Below, one piece after another: positions 11,816-23,900 of a DNA stretch of 64,000 nt; the stretch's first letter is position 1; every line of letters starts with the position of its first letter. Both the position numbers and the translations under genes were made by a program. Source of the DNA: Bolinopsis microptera (taxonomy: Eukaryota > Ctenophora > Tentaculata > Lobata > Bolinopsidae); the NCBI RefSeq assembly GCF_026151205.1, contig NC_087075.1, positions 5,076,858 to 5,140,857 on the forward strand, read 5' to 3'. The notes under the pieces were generated by a model. The model worked only from the letters and a program-made list of their open reading frames with translations, was not told where the DNA came from and ran no database searches.

Positions 11816-12574
11816 GGGGAAATTATTTTATCGAAAAATGTGAGGAATCTAGGTGATAGGACAAGAGAAATTATTTTACGAGAATAGCTGCAGGGGATAT
11901 CGAATACGAATTCAATCAAATAATGAAGCTTTCTTGGAAACGTATTCTTGGAAACGCATTCTTGGAAACGCGTAGTACTATAAGCATAGTTTTAAACTTA
12001 TTACAACACTACAAATCTAATACATTTACATTTATTGAGAATTATGTAATTTAACGTTATACTTATGGAAATATTTTAAACTGGCATATCCTGTCCAAAC
12101 CCAGGATGCACTAAATGAAGAACTCGTTGTAACTTTGTTTGAAAAGCATTAATAGACATGGGCCGTACAACTACAAGTCATTATCAGGGTATCACATCAC
12201 GTTTGACTTTGAGAAATATGTCTTAAAATTTGGTCGAGCGATTTAGTAGGAGCGATGATTTATATCACGCTCGAATCTCATATGTCATAGAAGGCTATCT
12301 ATAGAAGAATCTATTAGAAAGTTAGAAGAATAGTATACGTCCGCTTTGTGGGAAATATTCTCAATAGGCAGGCTAGGCTATCTAATCGTCAAGGGACGCA
12401 TTACCCGTATTGTAGATGTTTACTTAACGGCTAGGAAAAATTCGTAAATTCCTCTACTGGGTTAAGTTTAACTTATTAAGATTTGTAATTGTATCACGTC
12501 GTGACCCCCGTCTTCCATTTACCTGGGCACCTCAGGCTATCATGTTCATAAACATACCGAATAGAGATTATGCG
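11816..12574. other. No gene seen; diverged repeat fragments
   Basis: Near 11820-11880 a fragment recalls the 5.6/9.4-kb repeat (atgtgaggaatctagg). The 12160-12500 part is an inverted, diverged relative of 6760-7640, with shared phrases around cctctactgggttaa and cattatcagggta. No ORF of note. Confidence 0.45.
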
Positions 12575-13980
12575 AAATGTCAATGACAGGCTTAGCGCGG
12601 CCCAGTATAGTAACAAGTAAGATCCCCATGCATTTGCAACGTCACGTAACGGTATACTGATACAGCCGCGCAAACGTGAGCAGTGAGACAAATAAAATTA
12701 AAAGTAAGATCACAGCTTATTTCATAAATCCTCCATAAATTGCAAAATGTTTAAGGTAGTTTCTTATTCGATCCCACCACTAGCTCTTGATCCCTGAAAA
12801 TTATATTTGGATTTGTGTCCTATGGCTATAAGCTTGGGCTTCAATTTTCTTCGTCCATCAAATTTTGCTGAACAGCCGGCCTCCGCCTAAGGAAACATTT
12901 TTAAAAGCATGCTATTTTGCTCGAATTAAGTATAACTTTTTGAAATTTCATCGAATTGCATTGCTGTTGCCATATTTTGTATTTATACTCCAGTTGAAAA
13001 AATTCCCATTATATTAGGGCAGCATGCAGGGTGCCAGAATTATTGGAGTGTTTGAAATATTATTTTTATCTTATGATGAAATCAATATTTTTCAACTGCC
13101 AACGGGTCATAACTGTACTTTTGAATATCGAAATTACAAAATTCAAAAACTGGTCTGTAGACAATCGTTTGAAATTTTCCTTGGTTTCAGAATTTTGTGT
13201 TGATGTAGTACAAAACCCATAATTTAGGCTGTTATTAAAATTAAAGGGTCGATTCCATATTTTGTTAGATTTATGAAGGTCAGTAATTATTCAGATTTAT
13301 GTGTAATTTTTTCGGTGAATTGTTTTCTAAATTTTTCTTTAGACTAAATGTGTACAGCTCTTCAGGCGATAGCGAAACATATAGAAAACTATAACTTTTA
13401 TAAAAGATCTCTTTCTCCCCTAACTGATGGAATAAAATTAAGTCGAGCGGACGCATCCCGGAATTTCGGGGAATTAAAGCAGTCCAATAATCCGACATTT
13501 ATCTTCTTTCGGACTTCGTTTTTAGACTGAACTATAGTGTAAAGGATTACTTCTCGAATGATCAAGACTGCATAGGAAACTGACCCTCAGAAGTCAAGTA
13601 GTGATAGTTTTAAAAAGCTGGGGTAAGCTAAAATTTCACGCAAAATTGGCTACGTGCAAATAATTAAGTGTTAAGACATGAAAACGCCTGAGGTCCCCAG
13701 GTTTTAATTGCTAACTGACCTGCATTATTATTTGGAGACAATTTAAGAAATACTGACAGCTTTGCTTTGAAGAGCAGTGGAGGCGGGGTCTCCAATGAGG
13801 TGAAGATCTGATGAAATTTATATAGTTCCATAAACTTGGCCCCCATTACGGCAAATGAATCATCGTACAATGACTGTTGACGTCGAGTAGGTACTGGTCT
13901 TGCTAAAACGACACTTGGAAATTGGAATAGTGGCCTTGATTCCGTGACTTGAAGTTGATGGAGTAGAAAAATGAATACCC

Positions 13981-14436
13981 TTACTGGGCCGCGCTCAGCC
14001 TGTCATTCCGCCTAATCTCTATTCGACATTAAAGCGAGCGTGCTAAATCACTCTACAGTCGATCTTCGAGATTGTTCTAAAAGGGCCCCCGACAGTTGAG
14101 ACCAACTTCAATCGATGTATTTTCGGACGCTGATTCCGAATCACCCCCCATGACATAGGGTTAAAATGCTCCCCTAGCGAGATATTGGCGAAAAACTGTC
14201 TCGATCACGTGATATGACCATATAAGGAAGTTAGTCTAATTTCTCGATAGGGTTAGGGTTTCAGCATATACTTTTGTTAGAAATTGGGTTAGGGTTAGGG
14301 TTGGGATCAGATTAGAGGGCTATTATTTCGAATAGTCATTCAGGGCCACCAAGAGAACGTGTTTAAAAAGTCACGTGACAGTCGAGTGTAGAGTGATTAA
14401 TCATCATCCACATTAAAGCCTGGGGTCCTCAGGTAA
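13981..14436 (+). mobile_element. MITE (TTACTGGGC...CAGGTAA family) carrying a nested insert
   Basis: Copy B reads straight through gaataccc here. In copy A the 8-bp GAATACCC is doubled (13973-13980 and 14437-14444) around a 456-bp insert starting TTACTGGGCCGCGCTCAGCC and ending GGTCCTCAGGTAA. The relative at 38363 is only 75 bp, so the extra is a nested insert with its own inverted ends (taaatcactctacagtcga / gtcgagtgtagagtgatta). The nested part includes TTAGGG runs and a segment recurring at 39610-39735. Confidence 0.75.
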
Positions 14437-14759
14437 GAATACCCAGGTCATTTGAGCGGTGTTGGTGCAATATTTTCCACATATGGATGCGATGATATCA
14501 TAACGCTCTACTCTCCTTTTTATCGATACTAAATTTAGTGCGTTCAGCCGCCGCCATTGCGCTTTTATTGACATTGTTTAACTTTAATCGCTTGAATCCT
14601 ATTTTTCAGAATGAAGCCCAATTTAAAAGCTTCGCAATACTATTTTTATTTGATGTTTGATTACAGTTGCAGTAGTGAAAGGTTTTTAGGGCACATTTTT
14701 TCCTCCCTCATTAAAATTTAAATATGAAATTATTTGTGATTTTAGCCTTAGGGGGGAGG

Positions 14760-15620
14760 TAGTAGAGGCTCTTACGGTCATTGTCTGCTCGATACGCTAG
14801 GGACCCCAGATACACCTTACTAGACGTATTTTTGACCGTAGAATCGATTAAAAGTGGTTTTAAGATGATTGGACTGACTTTTTGGGGGTAAAATTGCAAA
14901 AAACCGATTTTTGGGCAAAAAATAGGCCAAAAAACCATGTTTTTTGATATTTTGAACAAGTTAATTTTGTTGGCATGTCGGCAAAACTTGCATGGAGATA
15001 GCTAAAACACAGCCGCACAAGATGATATAAAAATTTGAAAAATCCCTCTATTTTTTTGGGGGTAAAAATCCAAAAAAGTGGTAAAAATTTGACTTTTTTT
15101 GCTTGAAGTTTGAATAATTTTTTGCAGTTGTATTAAATCAACCCAAAAATAGTCACATCGTGTTTGCCTAAATTTTTCCTTTCCGAGAAGTACCCACTAC
15201 ATATACTTTATCGAAGTTTGAATATTGTCACTCCGCAAGCGTTTTTGCCAAATTTTCGACGCGCACTACGCGCAAAAGCATTTAGTTGTTATCAATTGGC
15301 ACCCGCGCGTTCATCATAAATTTCAAACAGCTATAACTCAGCGAGATTATGTCCGTTCTAGCTCATATTTTCACACTAAATAGAAAATAATGTAATCTTA
15401 TTGCTGACAAAATATGAATATAATTACTCTATTTGCCCTAGAGTAATAGACTGTCAAAGTTTAAAACGCGCATTGGTATAGCACGTGACTAATAAGGCCA
15501 AATTTATACTTCTTAACATATTATCGATCCTTAGACATCATACTATTGTGTCCAATTAGCGGTTAGGTCTCTAAACTCGTAGCAGAAAACACGTCTTTTT
15601 GCCCGTAAGAGCCTCTACTA
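14760..15620. mobile_element. 861-bp non-autonomous TIR transposon, copy 1
   Basis: The ends TAGTAGAGGCTCTTACGG and CCGTAAGAGCCTCTACTA are perfect inverted repeats. The target AGG is duplicated (14757-14759 and 15621-15623). The paralogous copy B keeps the uninterrupted empty site at about 19100. No transposase. A 3-bp duplication fits CACTA/EnSpm- or Harbinger-like superfamilies, but the family was not identified. Confidence 0.9.
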
Positions 15621-16207
15621 AGGGGGTTTATGTCCGCCAATGTCCGTTTCCTTTTTGAACTCTATGAGATAACGGACGTGTTTTTGGGACATCAGCGGAC
15701 ATTGACGGACATTTGACGCTAACAGAAAAATGTTTGAGTCAAAATATTTTCAAAGTTATCCTGGAAATCTTTATTTTTCCTGCTAGTGCTACCCTGATAA
15801 TTATTTTTAGCGAGTGATTGAGTGCGACCGTATTCTTCTTATTGGCGATTGATTTATTTGTGGTATGCGTTTCCGCACAAGGTCTTGGGTCTGTGATCTG
15901 TCAACTACAAATACAATTATCTTGCAGATTTGCAAATTATCACAATTCCTGACAATTTAGCTTTGGATTCTAAACTCTGACTGGAGTATCTGTATAGCTT
16001 TGTGAGTCTCTGCAGTGAACAAATTCCTGAACAATTGAATTTCATGATACAATTAACTTCCGGTTACCTGATTAAGATCACGCTCATTCCAGACTCCAGT
16101 CACGCTCATTCCAGTCACACAAATACAATTATTTTGCAGATTTGCAAATTATCACAATTCCTGACAATTTAGCTTTGGATTCTAAACTCTGACTGGAGTA
16201 TAGCTTT

Positions 16208-17068
16208 TAGTAGAGGCTCTTACGGGCATTGTCTGCTCGATACGTTAGGGACCCCAGATACACCTTACTAGACGTATTTTTGACCGTAAAATCGATTGAA
16301 AGTGGTTTCAAGATGATTGGACTGATTGTTCTGGGGTAAAATCGCAAAAAACCGATTTTTGGGCCAAAAATAGGCCAAAAAACCATGTTTTTTGATATTT
16401 TGAGCAAGTTAATTTTGTTGGCATGTCGGCAAAACTTGCATAAAGATAGCTAAAAGACAGCCGCACACGATTGTATAAAAATAAAACAAATCCCTCTATT
16501 TGTTCTGAAGTAAAAATCCAAAAAAGTGGTAAAAATTTTGACTTTTTTGCTTGAAGTTTGAATAATTTTTTGCAGTTGTATTAAATCAACCCAAAAATAG
16601 TCACATCGTGTTTGCCTAAATTTTTCCTTTCCGAGAAGTACCCACTTCATATACTTTATCGAAGTTTGAATATTGTCACTCCGCAAGCGTTTTTGCCAAA
16701 TTTTCGACGCGCACTACGCGCAAAAGCATTTAGTTGTTATCAATTGGCACCCGCGCGTTCATCATAAATTTCAAACAGCTATAACTCAGCGAGATTATGT
16801 CCGTTCTAGCTCATATTTTCACACTAAATAGAAAATAATGTGATCTTATTGCTGACAAAATATGAATATAATTACTTTATTTGCCTTAGAGTAATAGACT
16901 GTCAAAGTTTAAAACGCGCATTGGTATAGCACGTGACTAATAAGGCCAAATTTATACTTCTTAACATATTATCGATCCTTAGACATCATACTATTGTGTC
17001 CAATTAGCGGTTAGGTCTCTAAACTCGTAGCAGAAAACACGTCTTTTTGCCCGTAAGAGCCTCTACTA
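16208..17068. mobile_element. 861-bp non-autonomous TIR transposon, copy 2
   Basis: Same family, length, orientation and ends as the element at 14760, a few percent diverged. Target TTT is duplicated (16205-16207 and 17069-17071). The empty site (tatagctttgtgagtctc) survives at 19673-19690. Two insertions with different 3-bp targets confirm the boundaries. Confidence 0.9.
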
Positions 17069-17228
17069 TTTGTAAGTCTCAGTGAACAAATTCCTGAACA
17101 ATTGAATTTCATGATACATAATTAACTTCTGGTTACCTGATTAAGATAACGCTCATTCCATTAACGGGTGATATTACTTGTAAAATATTTGTTCCATATT
17201 GATATATTAAATCCAGGAGATTAGGCGC

Positions 17229-19769
17229 GGAATGACAGGCTGAGCGTGGCCCAGTAAGACTAAAAGTAAAACTAAGACCCCCAGACCCATGCAACGTCAC
17301 GTATCGGTATACAGCCGCGCAAACGTGAGGCAAATAAAATTAAGATCACAGCTTTTTCCTTTAATCCTCTATAAATTGCAAAATGTTTAAGGTAGTTTCT
17401 CATTCGATCTCACCACTAGCTCTTGATCCCTGAAAATCATATTTGGACTTGTGTCCTATTATATGGCTATAAGCTTGGGCTTCAATTTTGCTGAACAGCC
17501 TTGACACACACTGTAACCCCTTTTGAGCGCCGGCCGGCTTCGCGTGCACGAGAGGTATACAACGTGTAGCAAAAACAGCCTAAGGAAACATTTTTAAAAG
17601 CATGCTATTTTCGCTCGAATTAAGTATAACTTTTTGAAAATGAAGTTTAATCGAATTGCATCGCTGTTGCCATATTTTGTATTACTATTTATACTCCAGT
17701 TTGCAGTTGAAAAAATTTCCATTAGGGCAGCATGCAGGGTGTCAAAATTATTGGCGTATTTGAAATATTATGTGTATTTTAATTTTATGATGAAATCAAT
17801 ATTTTTCAACGGGTCATAACTGTACTTCTGAATATCGAAATTACAAAATTCAAAAACTGGTCTGTAGACAATCGTTTGAAATTTTCCTTGGTTTCAGAAT
17901 TTTGTGTTGATGTAGTACAAAACCCATAATTTAGGCTGTTATTAAAATTAAAGGGTCGATTTCATATTTTGTTAGATTTATGAAGGTCAGTAATTAGGGA
18001 TTTTAGATTTATGTCTAATTTTTTCGGTGAATTGTTCTCTAAATTTTTCTTTAGACTAAATGTGTACAGCTCTTCAGGCGATAGCGAAACATATAGAAAA
18101 CTATAAGTATAACTTTTATAAAAGCTCTCTTTCTCCCCTAACTGATGGAATAAAATTAAGTCGAGCGGACGCATCCCGGAATTTCGGGGAATTAAAGCAG
18201 TCCAATAATCCGACATTTATCTTCTTTCGGACTTCGTTTTTAGACTGAACTATAGAGTAAAGGATTACTTCTCGAATGATCAAGACTGCATAGAAAACTG
18301 ACCCTCAGAAGTCAAGTAATGATAGTTTTAAAAAGCTGGGGTAAGCTAAAATTTCACGCAAACTTGGCTACGTGCCAATAATTAAGACACGAAAACGCCT
18401 GAGGTCCCCAGATTTTAATTGCTAACTCAAACTTACCTGCATTATTATTTGGAGACAATTTAAGAAATACTGACAGCTTTGCTTTGAAGAGCAGTGGAGG
18501 CGGGGTCTCCAATGAGTTGAAGATCTGATGAAATTTATATAGTTCCATAAACTTGGCCCCCATTACGGCAAATGAATCATCGTACAACTACAATGACTGT
18601 TGACGTCGAGTAGGTACTGGTCTTGCTAAAACGACACTTGGAAATTGGAATAGTGGCCTTGATTCCGTGACTTGATGGAGTAGAAAAATGAATACCCAGG
18701 TCATTTGAGTGGTGTTGGTGCAATATTTTCCACATATGGATGCAATGATATCATAAGTTTCATAACGCTCTACTCTCCTTTTTATCGATACTAAATTCAG
18801 TGCTTTCAGCTGCCGCCAATGGCAATGCCACTAGTCAAACTCAAAGTCGAAAGAAAAAAAATTCTAAAAGCGCAATCGTCTGCGTCTCATTGACATTATG
18901 ACTTTCTTTATATTGACATTGTTTAACTTTAATCGCTTGAATCCTATTTTTCAGAATGAAGCCCAATTTAAAAGCTTCGCAATACTATTTTTATTTGATT
19001 ACAATTACAGTTGCAGTAGTGAAAGGTTTTTAGGGCACATTTTTTCCTCCCTCATTAAAATTTGCATATGAAATTATTTGTGATTTTAGCCTTAGGGGGG
19101 AGGGGGTTTATGTCCGCCAATGTCCGTTTCCTTTTTGAACTCTATGAGATAACGGACGTGTTTTTGGGACATCAGCGGACATTGACGGACATTTGACGCT
19201 AACAGAAAAATGTTTGAGTCAAAATCTTTTCAAAGTTATCCTGGAAATCTTTATTTTTCCTGCTACCCTGATAATTATTTTTAGCGAGTGATTGAGTGCG
19301 ACCGTATCCTTCTTATTGGCGATTGATTTATTTGTGGTATGCGTTTCCGCACAAGGTCTTGGGTCTGTGATCTGTCAACTACAAATACAATTATCTTGCA
19401 GATTTGCAAATTATCACAATTCCTGACAATTTAGCTTTGGATTCTAAACTCTGACTGGAGTATCTGTATAGCTTTGTGAGTCTCTGCAGTGAACAAATTC
19501 CTGATCAATTGAATTTCATGTTTCAATTAACTTCCGGTTACCTGATTAAGATCACGCTCATTCCAGACTCCAGTCACGCTCATTCCAGTCACACAAATAC
19601 AATTATCTTGCAGATTTGTAAATTATCACAATTCCTGACAATTTAGCTTTGGATTCTAAACTCTGACTGGAGTATAGCTTTGTGAGTCTCAGTGAACAAA
19701 TTCCTGAACAATTGAATTTCATGATACAATTAACTTCCGGTTACCTGATTAAGATCACGCTCATTCCAG
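17229..19769 (+). repeat. Tandem 2.4-kb unit, copy B (uninterrupted)
   Basis: Compact copy of the unit, without the three insertions of copy A. It has small private insertions, for example at 18825-18915. No gene recognised. Confidence 0.85.
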
Positions 19770-19960
19770 AAATCCTCCATAAATTGCAAAATGTTTATTT
19801 AAGGGCTGTCCCACACCAATTGTACATGAGTCTTAAATTTCTTGTTTCATTGAATCATACAGTCGGCTAAGCCAGTTTCTCATTCGTTCCCATGATGCCA
19901 GCTCTCGATTCCTGAAAATCATTTCGGACTTGTGTCTTAAGCATGGACTTCAATTACTTC
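19770..19960 (+). repeat. Tandem unit, truncated copy C
   Basis: Begins like the other units (aatcctccataaattgcaa) and matches their first 190 bp, then stops. It is closer to the inverted relative at 6487-6690 (shared tgtcccacaccaattgta phrase, reversed) than to copies A and B. Confidence 0.7.
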
Positions 19961-20517
19961 ATCATATTTTATAACTAGTGTAACCCGGCCAGGATTTCAC
20001 TGCCGCAGTTAAAAAGGTAGGAGTAATTACCCGCTGAGTCAAAACCCGAATTATAAGGTGAGCAATTCTATTCGGAGTTCCCTCACGTATCCAAAAGTAA
20101 TAGTATCTGTACCACGACTTTTACACCTGATCACTCCCATCTTAAACCGCTTTAAATCGTTTTAGAAATTAACCCTTATTAACTCCGCACCACACCCGCC
20201 TTATATTTGAAAACATGCATTACATTATACGTATGAAAGTAAACAAACAGCTGACCGCAATGAGTGGCTCCCCCCTCCCCTAATAAGCGTATAGTATTAG
20301 TATTACACGCATAAACATTGTCGTATGAATGTATGAACTCTCTCTACAGTTTAAACAGACCGCAATCAGTGCCCTACACTTCTAATATCACTTGCGGAGC
20401 TAACCTAATTACCAACGCTACAATCTACATAATATGCAGTAATGGAAGAGAAAGCGAATAGGAAGAAAAAGTGAGCCATTTTAGTGGCTCACTCCATAAT
20501 GTTGCATTAATAGTACA
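19961..20517. other. No gene seen
   Basis: Unannotated AT-rich DNA upstream of the gene starting at 20996. No ORF or clear repeat. Confidence 0.4.
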
Positions 20518-20663
20518 AAACCATCAATTAAGCCACTTACCATGACCGGCCGAATTTAAAAAAATTTGCATATGGGCTTTGTCAGAGTTTTGTCGATACT
20601 ATACCGAAAAAACCTGTCCTGTAACTCTTACTGTTTTTTCAATATAACCGACCGGAAATTACA

Positions 20664-20695
<32 letters not shown>

Positions 20696-20700
20696 TCTTG
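20518..20700 (+). repeat. Dispersed repeat ending in a (CA)n tract, copy 1
   Basis: Shares with 33792-33975 the ordered phrases aaaccatcaattaa, gtcagagttttgtcg, ataccgaaaaaacc and aaccgaccggaaattac, followed by a CA-rich tail (pure CA at 20664-20695). The consistent tail suggests a short retroposon or a microsatellite-ended MITE. Family unknown. Confidence 0.65.
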
Positions 20701-20995
20701 GCTTTATTAGTATTGATACTATTTTTATTTTATTACCGTAGTTAAAGGTTTTTAGGGAAAATTTTTTCCTCCCTCATCTATAATCGTATATACTGCTATA
20801 ATACATGTGAATCATTGTTTTATTAATTATTATCATGAGGCACGTTTTGCCGTTCTCGTTACGTGAATGATCAATAATAATTAATTAATGTATTTCAAAA
20901 GAAATTTTCTAAATATTTTTCAATGCAATGTAGGAATAATCTAAACAGTAAGTGTAACGACTATCGACAGTGCTGCACATCTATTTCTATTAAAG

Positions 20996-23900
20996 ATGAA
21001 GGTGAGTGATTGACTGATGTGCTCCATAAAGCACCATTTCATTTAGCAGGGGTTGTCAACACGTCATGTGCAGTGATTAGTTGTAGTAATTTCTCAATAA
21101 AATCAGAAAAGCTACGTCCTCCTACCAACTAAAACTATTCGGCGCAATTATGGCCATTTCTTATTAATTTGAACAAAGTTTAAGATTTTAACTTATATTA
21201 TTGACATTCGTAATACCACTTTGTTAATATATTTTAATTTGTTTTTCTTTCAGATCTTGATCTTGGTTCTGTTCGTGTTCGGTGGTACTCTAGCGGAACG
21301 GTATTGCTTTCCTGCAACTGATACTACGTTTTTACAGGAATCATTTCAGTACCATTTTACGAAGGATGCTAGCAGCTTGTATGATATTATGAAGGAAGTG
21401 GCTGCTCTTCCGGATAGCTCAGGTAAGTATATTTGATCACAAATCTTTCTTTTTGTTAACAGGGGATAATATTAGACTCCAATTGATGAGTTGATATCGT
21501 CAATCAATGACACGGCGCACAATTTTAAATCTGTTTGTTTCCAGTTCAGTCTAATACCCCGAATATTCCATTTGAAGATACAATTTATGCTTTTGTTTCA
21601 GTTATGACGGATGACTCATCTGCAGCTTTCGGCAACAAATTCCAAATCGCATATGACTTGTCTGTTGCGGCGCTGACACTCAAGATTGGAGAAGGACGTA
21701 AGACGGGCAAGACTAGCCACGAAGTATCCACTTTTAGTACTGATAATGGATATGATGTTAAAACTGTACGCATGGTAGCTATGTTCACGGATTCGCATGA
21801 GTATCAGATGAACATAATCTTTTTTGATCCGGAAATCCTGGCGGAAGACACCACCACGATGTCTTATACGTATCCAGTAGACGGAGACAACGCTAAGGGC
21901 ACGATGAACGATTGGTACGTGACGTATGCCTTCGACGAGGACGGTCAGTTGGAAGTTTATCTGAGCGACAGGAAAGATGGTCTCCTGGCAGAAGATAGCA
22001 AACTAAAGACGACTGACAAATTTCCCAGTCACGTATGGACGTTCTTGAAGACGCAATCAGAGGATATATATGCTGATGGATTGTTCCTGGAGTTGTCTAT
22101 GGGCCCGGATCATCCAGATGGTGTAATCACATTTCAATACCGTAAGTTAATCTGAAAAATGATCAAAGTACATCCAACAAAACATTTTCATATCATAAAA
22201 CAGTAAACCCCAATTAACCGTACCTCTTCCCTTTCCTCCAAATCCGCCTTATCAATGCAATGGGACCCTGATGTCAAGCACAATTTTCAAGCACTTTACT
22301 TCCCCTGAGTGAACAACCTCATCGATTGATTTGATGTTTTTCTCGAATGAATGATTATAGCTAGTCGTATCAGTAACTGAGTAATAAGCCCAAACGTTTT
22401 CACAGTTCACACCTATAATATATTGATATATGATTCTGGGGCAAAATTTGCAGTTTTTCCGTTTGTTGCGACAGAGAAAAGGCTCTCATCAGGATAAGGA
22501 AATGTTCTAAGCTTCAATGTAACAACATCGTATTCATGATCTCAAATTATTTGTTATATTGTAATGTTGAAAGTATTGAAACTGATAGCAAAACAACTTC
22601 CCAGCCATCCCCGGAGACTCTATTGCAGACAGTGACATCGAAATTGTCGCGATGGGAGCAGCTGGATTCGGTTATATCCTGCAACGGGCAAGCTACCCCG
22701 GTAGCGCTGCGGAGCTGATAAATGGGTTTTCATTCCCGGAATGCGTAAACACAGACAACTGTGAGTAAATCCAAAGTTTAAACCGTTACCATGGTGACTA
22801 TGCGTTTCCATGGTGACTATGCGCTCGTTCATAGTATTATTAATTTAGTTACGAGCAGTTGCTATACATACTAAGTCGGGGTATTCTGACTCTAGCGAAA
22901 TAATATTATGATTATTATTTAGTTGCTTTTATAAAATAACTTCCTTCATTTCAAACATGTATATTGTTCGTGATTTATTTGCTGTTATAAAATAACCTCC
23001 TTCATTTCAGACATGTATATTGTTCGTGATTTATAAGTTGCTTTTATAAAATAACCTCCTATATTTCAGACATGTATATTGTTCGTGATTTAGTTGCTTT
23101 TATAAAATAACCTCCTTCATTTCAAACATGTATATTGTTCGTGATTTAGTTGCTTTTATAAAATAACCTCCTTCATTTCAAACATGTATATTGTTCGTGA
23201 TTTATTTGCTGTTATAAAATAACCTCCTTCACTTCAGACATGTATTTTGTTCGTGATTTAGTTGCTTTTATAAAATAACCTCCTTCATTTCAAACATGTA
23301 TATTGTTCGTGATTTAGTTGCTTTTATAAAATAACCCCTTCATTTCAAACATGTATATTGTTCGTGATTTATTTGCTGTTATAAAATAACCTCCTTCACT
23401 TCAGACATGTATTTTGTTCGTGATTTAGTTGCTTTTATAAAATAACCTCCTTCATTTCAAACATGTATATTGTTCGTGATTTAGTTGCTTTTATAAAATA
23501 ACCCCTTCATTTCAAACATGTATATTGTTCGTGATTTATTTGCTGTTATAAAATAACCTCCTTCACTTCAGACATGTATTTTGTTCGTGATTTATTTGCT
23601 TTTATAAAATAACCCCTTCATTTCAAACATGTATATTGTTCGTGATTTATTTGCTGTTATAAAATAACCTCCTTCACTTCAGACATGTATTTTGTTCGTG
23701 ATTTAGTTGCTTTTATAAAATAACCCCTTCATTTCAAACATGTATATTGTTCGTGATTTATTTGCTGTTATAAAATAACCTCCTTCACTTCAGACATGTA
23801 TTTTGTTCGTGATTTAGTTGCTTTTATAAAATAACCTCCTTCATTTCAAACATGTATATTGTTCGTGATTTAGTTGCTTTTATAAAATAACCCCTTCATT

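Larger units (their letters stand above)
12575..17228 (+). repeat. Tandem 2.4-kb unit, copy A (expanded to 4.65 kb by insertions)
   Basis: Aligns colinearly with 17229-19769. Shared landmarks include aatcctccataaattgc, tgtgtacagctcttcaggcg, gaatttcggggaattaaagc and ttatgtccgccaatgtccg. The length excess over copy B is explained by three inserted elements (13981-14436, 14760-15620 and 16208-17068). The unit has an internal 180-bp doubling around cttccggttacctgattaag. The 60-80 codon ORFs are conserved only as DNA. No known gene; origin unknown. Confidence 0.85.

Noticed and set aside
14250-14310. Telomere or telomeric array
   Set aside because: Only a few TTAGGG-like units, here and at 6110, 39765 and 46490, within repeats; these are interstitial motifs, not a chromosome end.
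14711-16407. 66-82 aa minus-strand ORFs in the 861-bp elements as transposase
   Set aside because: Too short, without DDE or DNA-binding motifs, and cut differently in the two copies.
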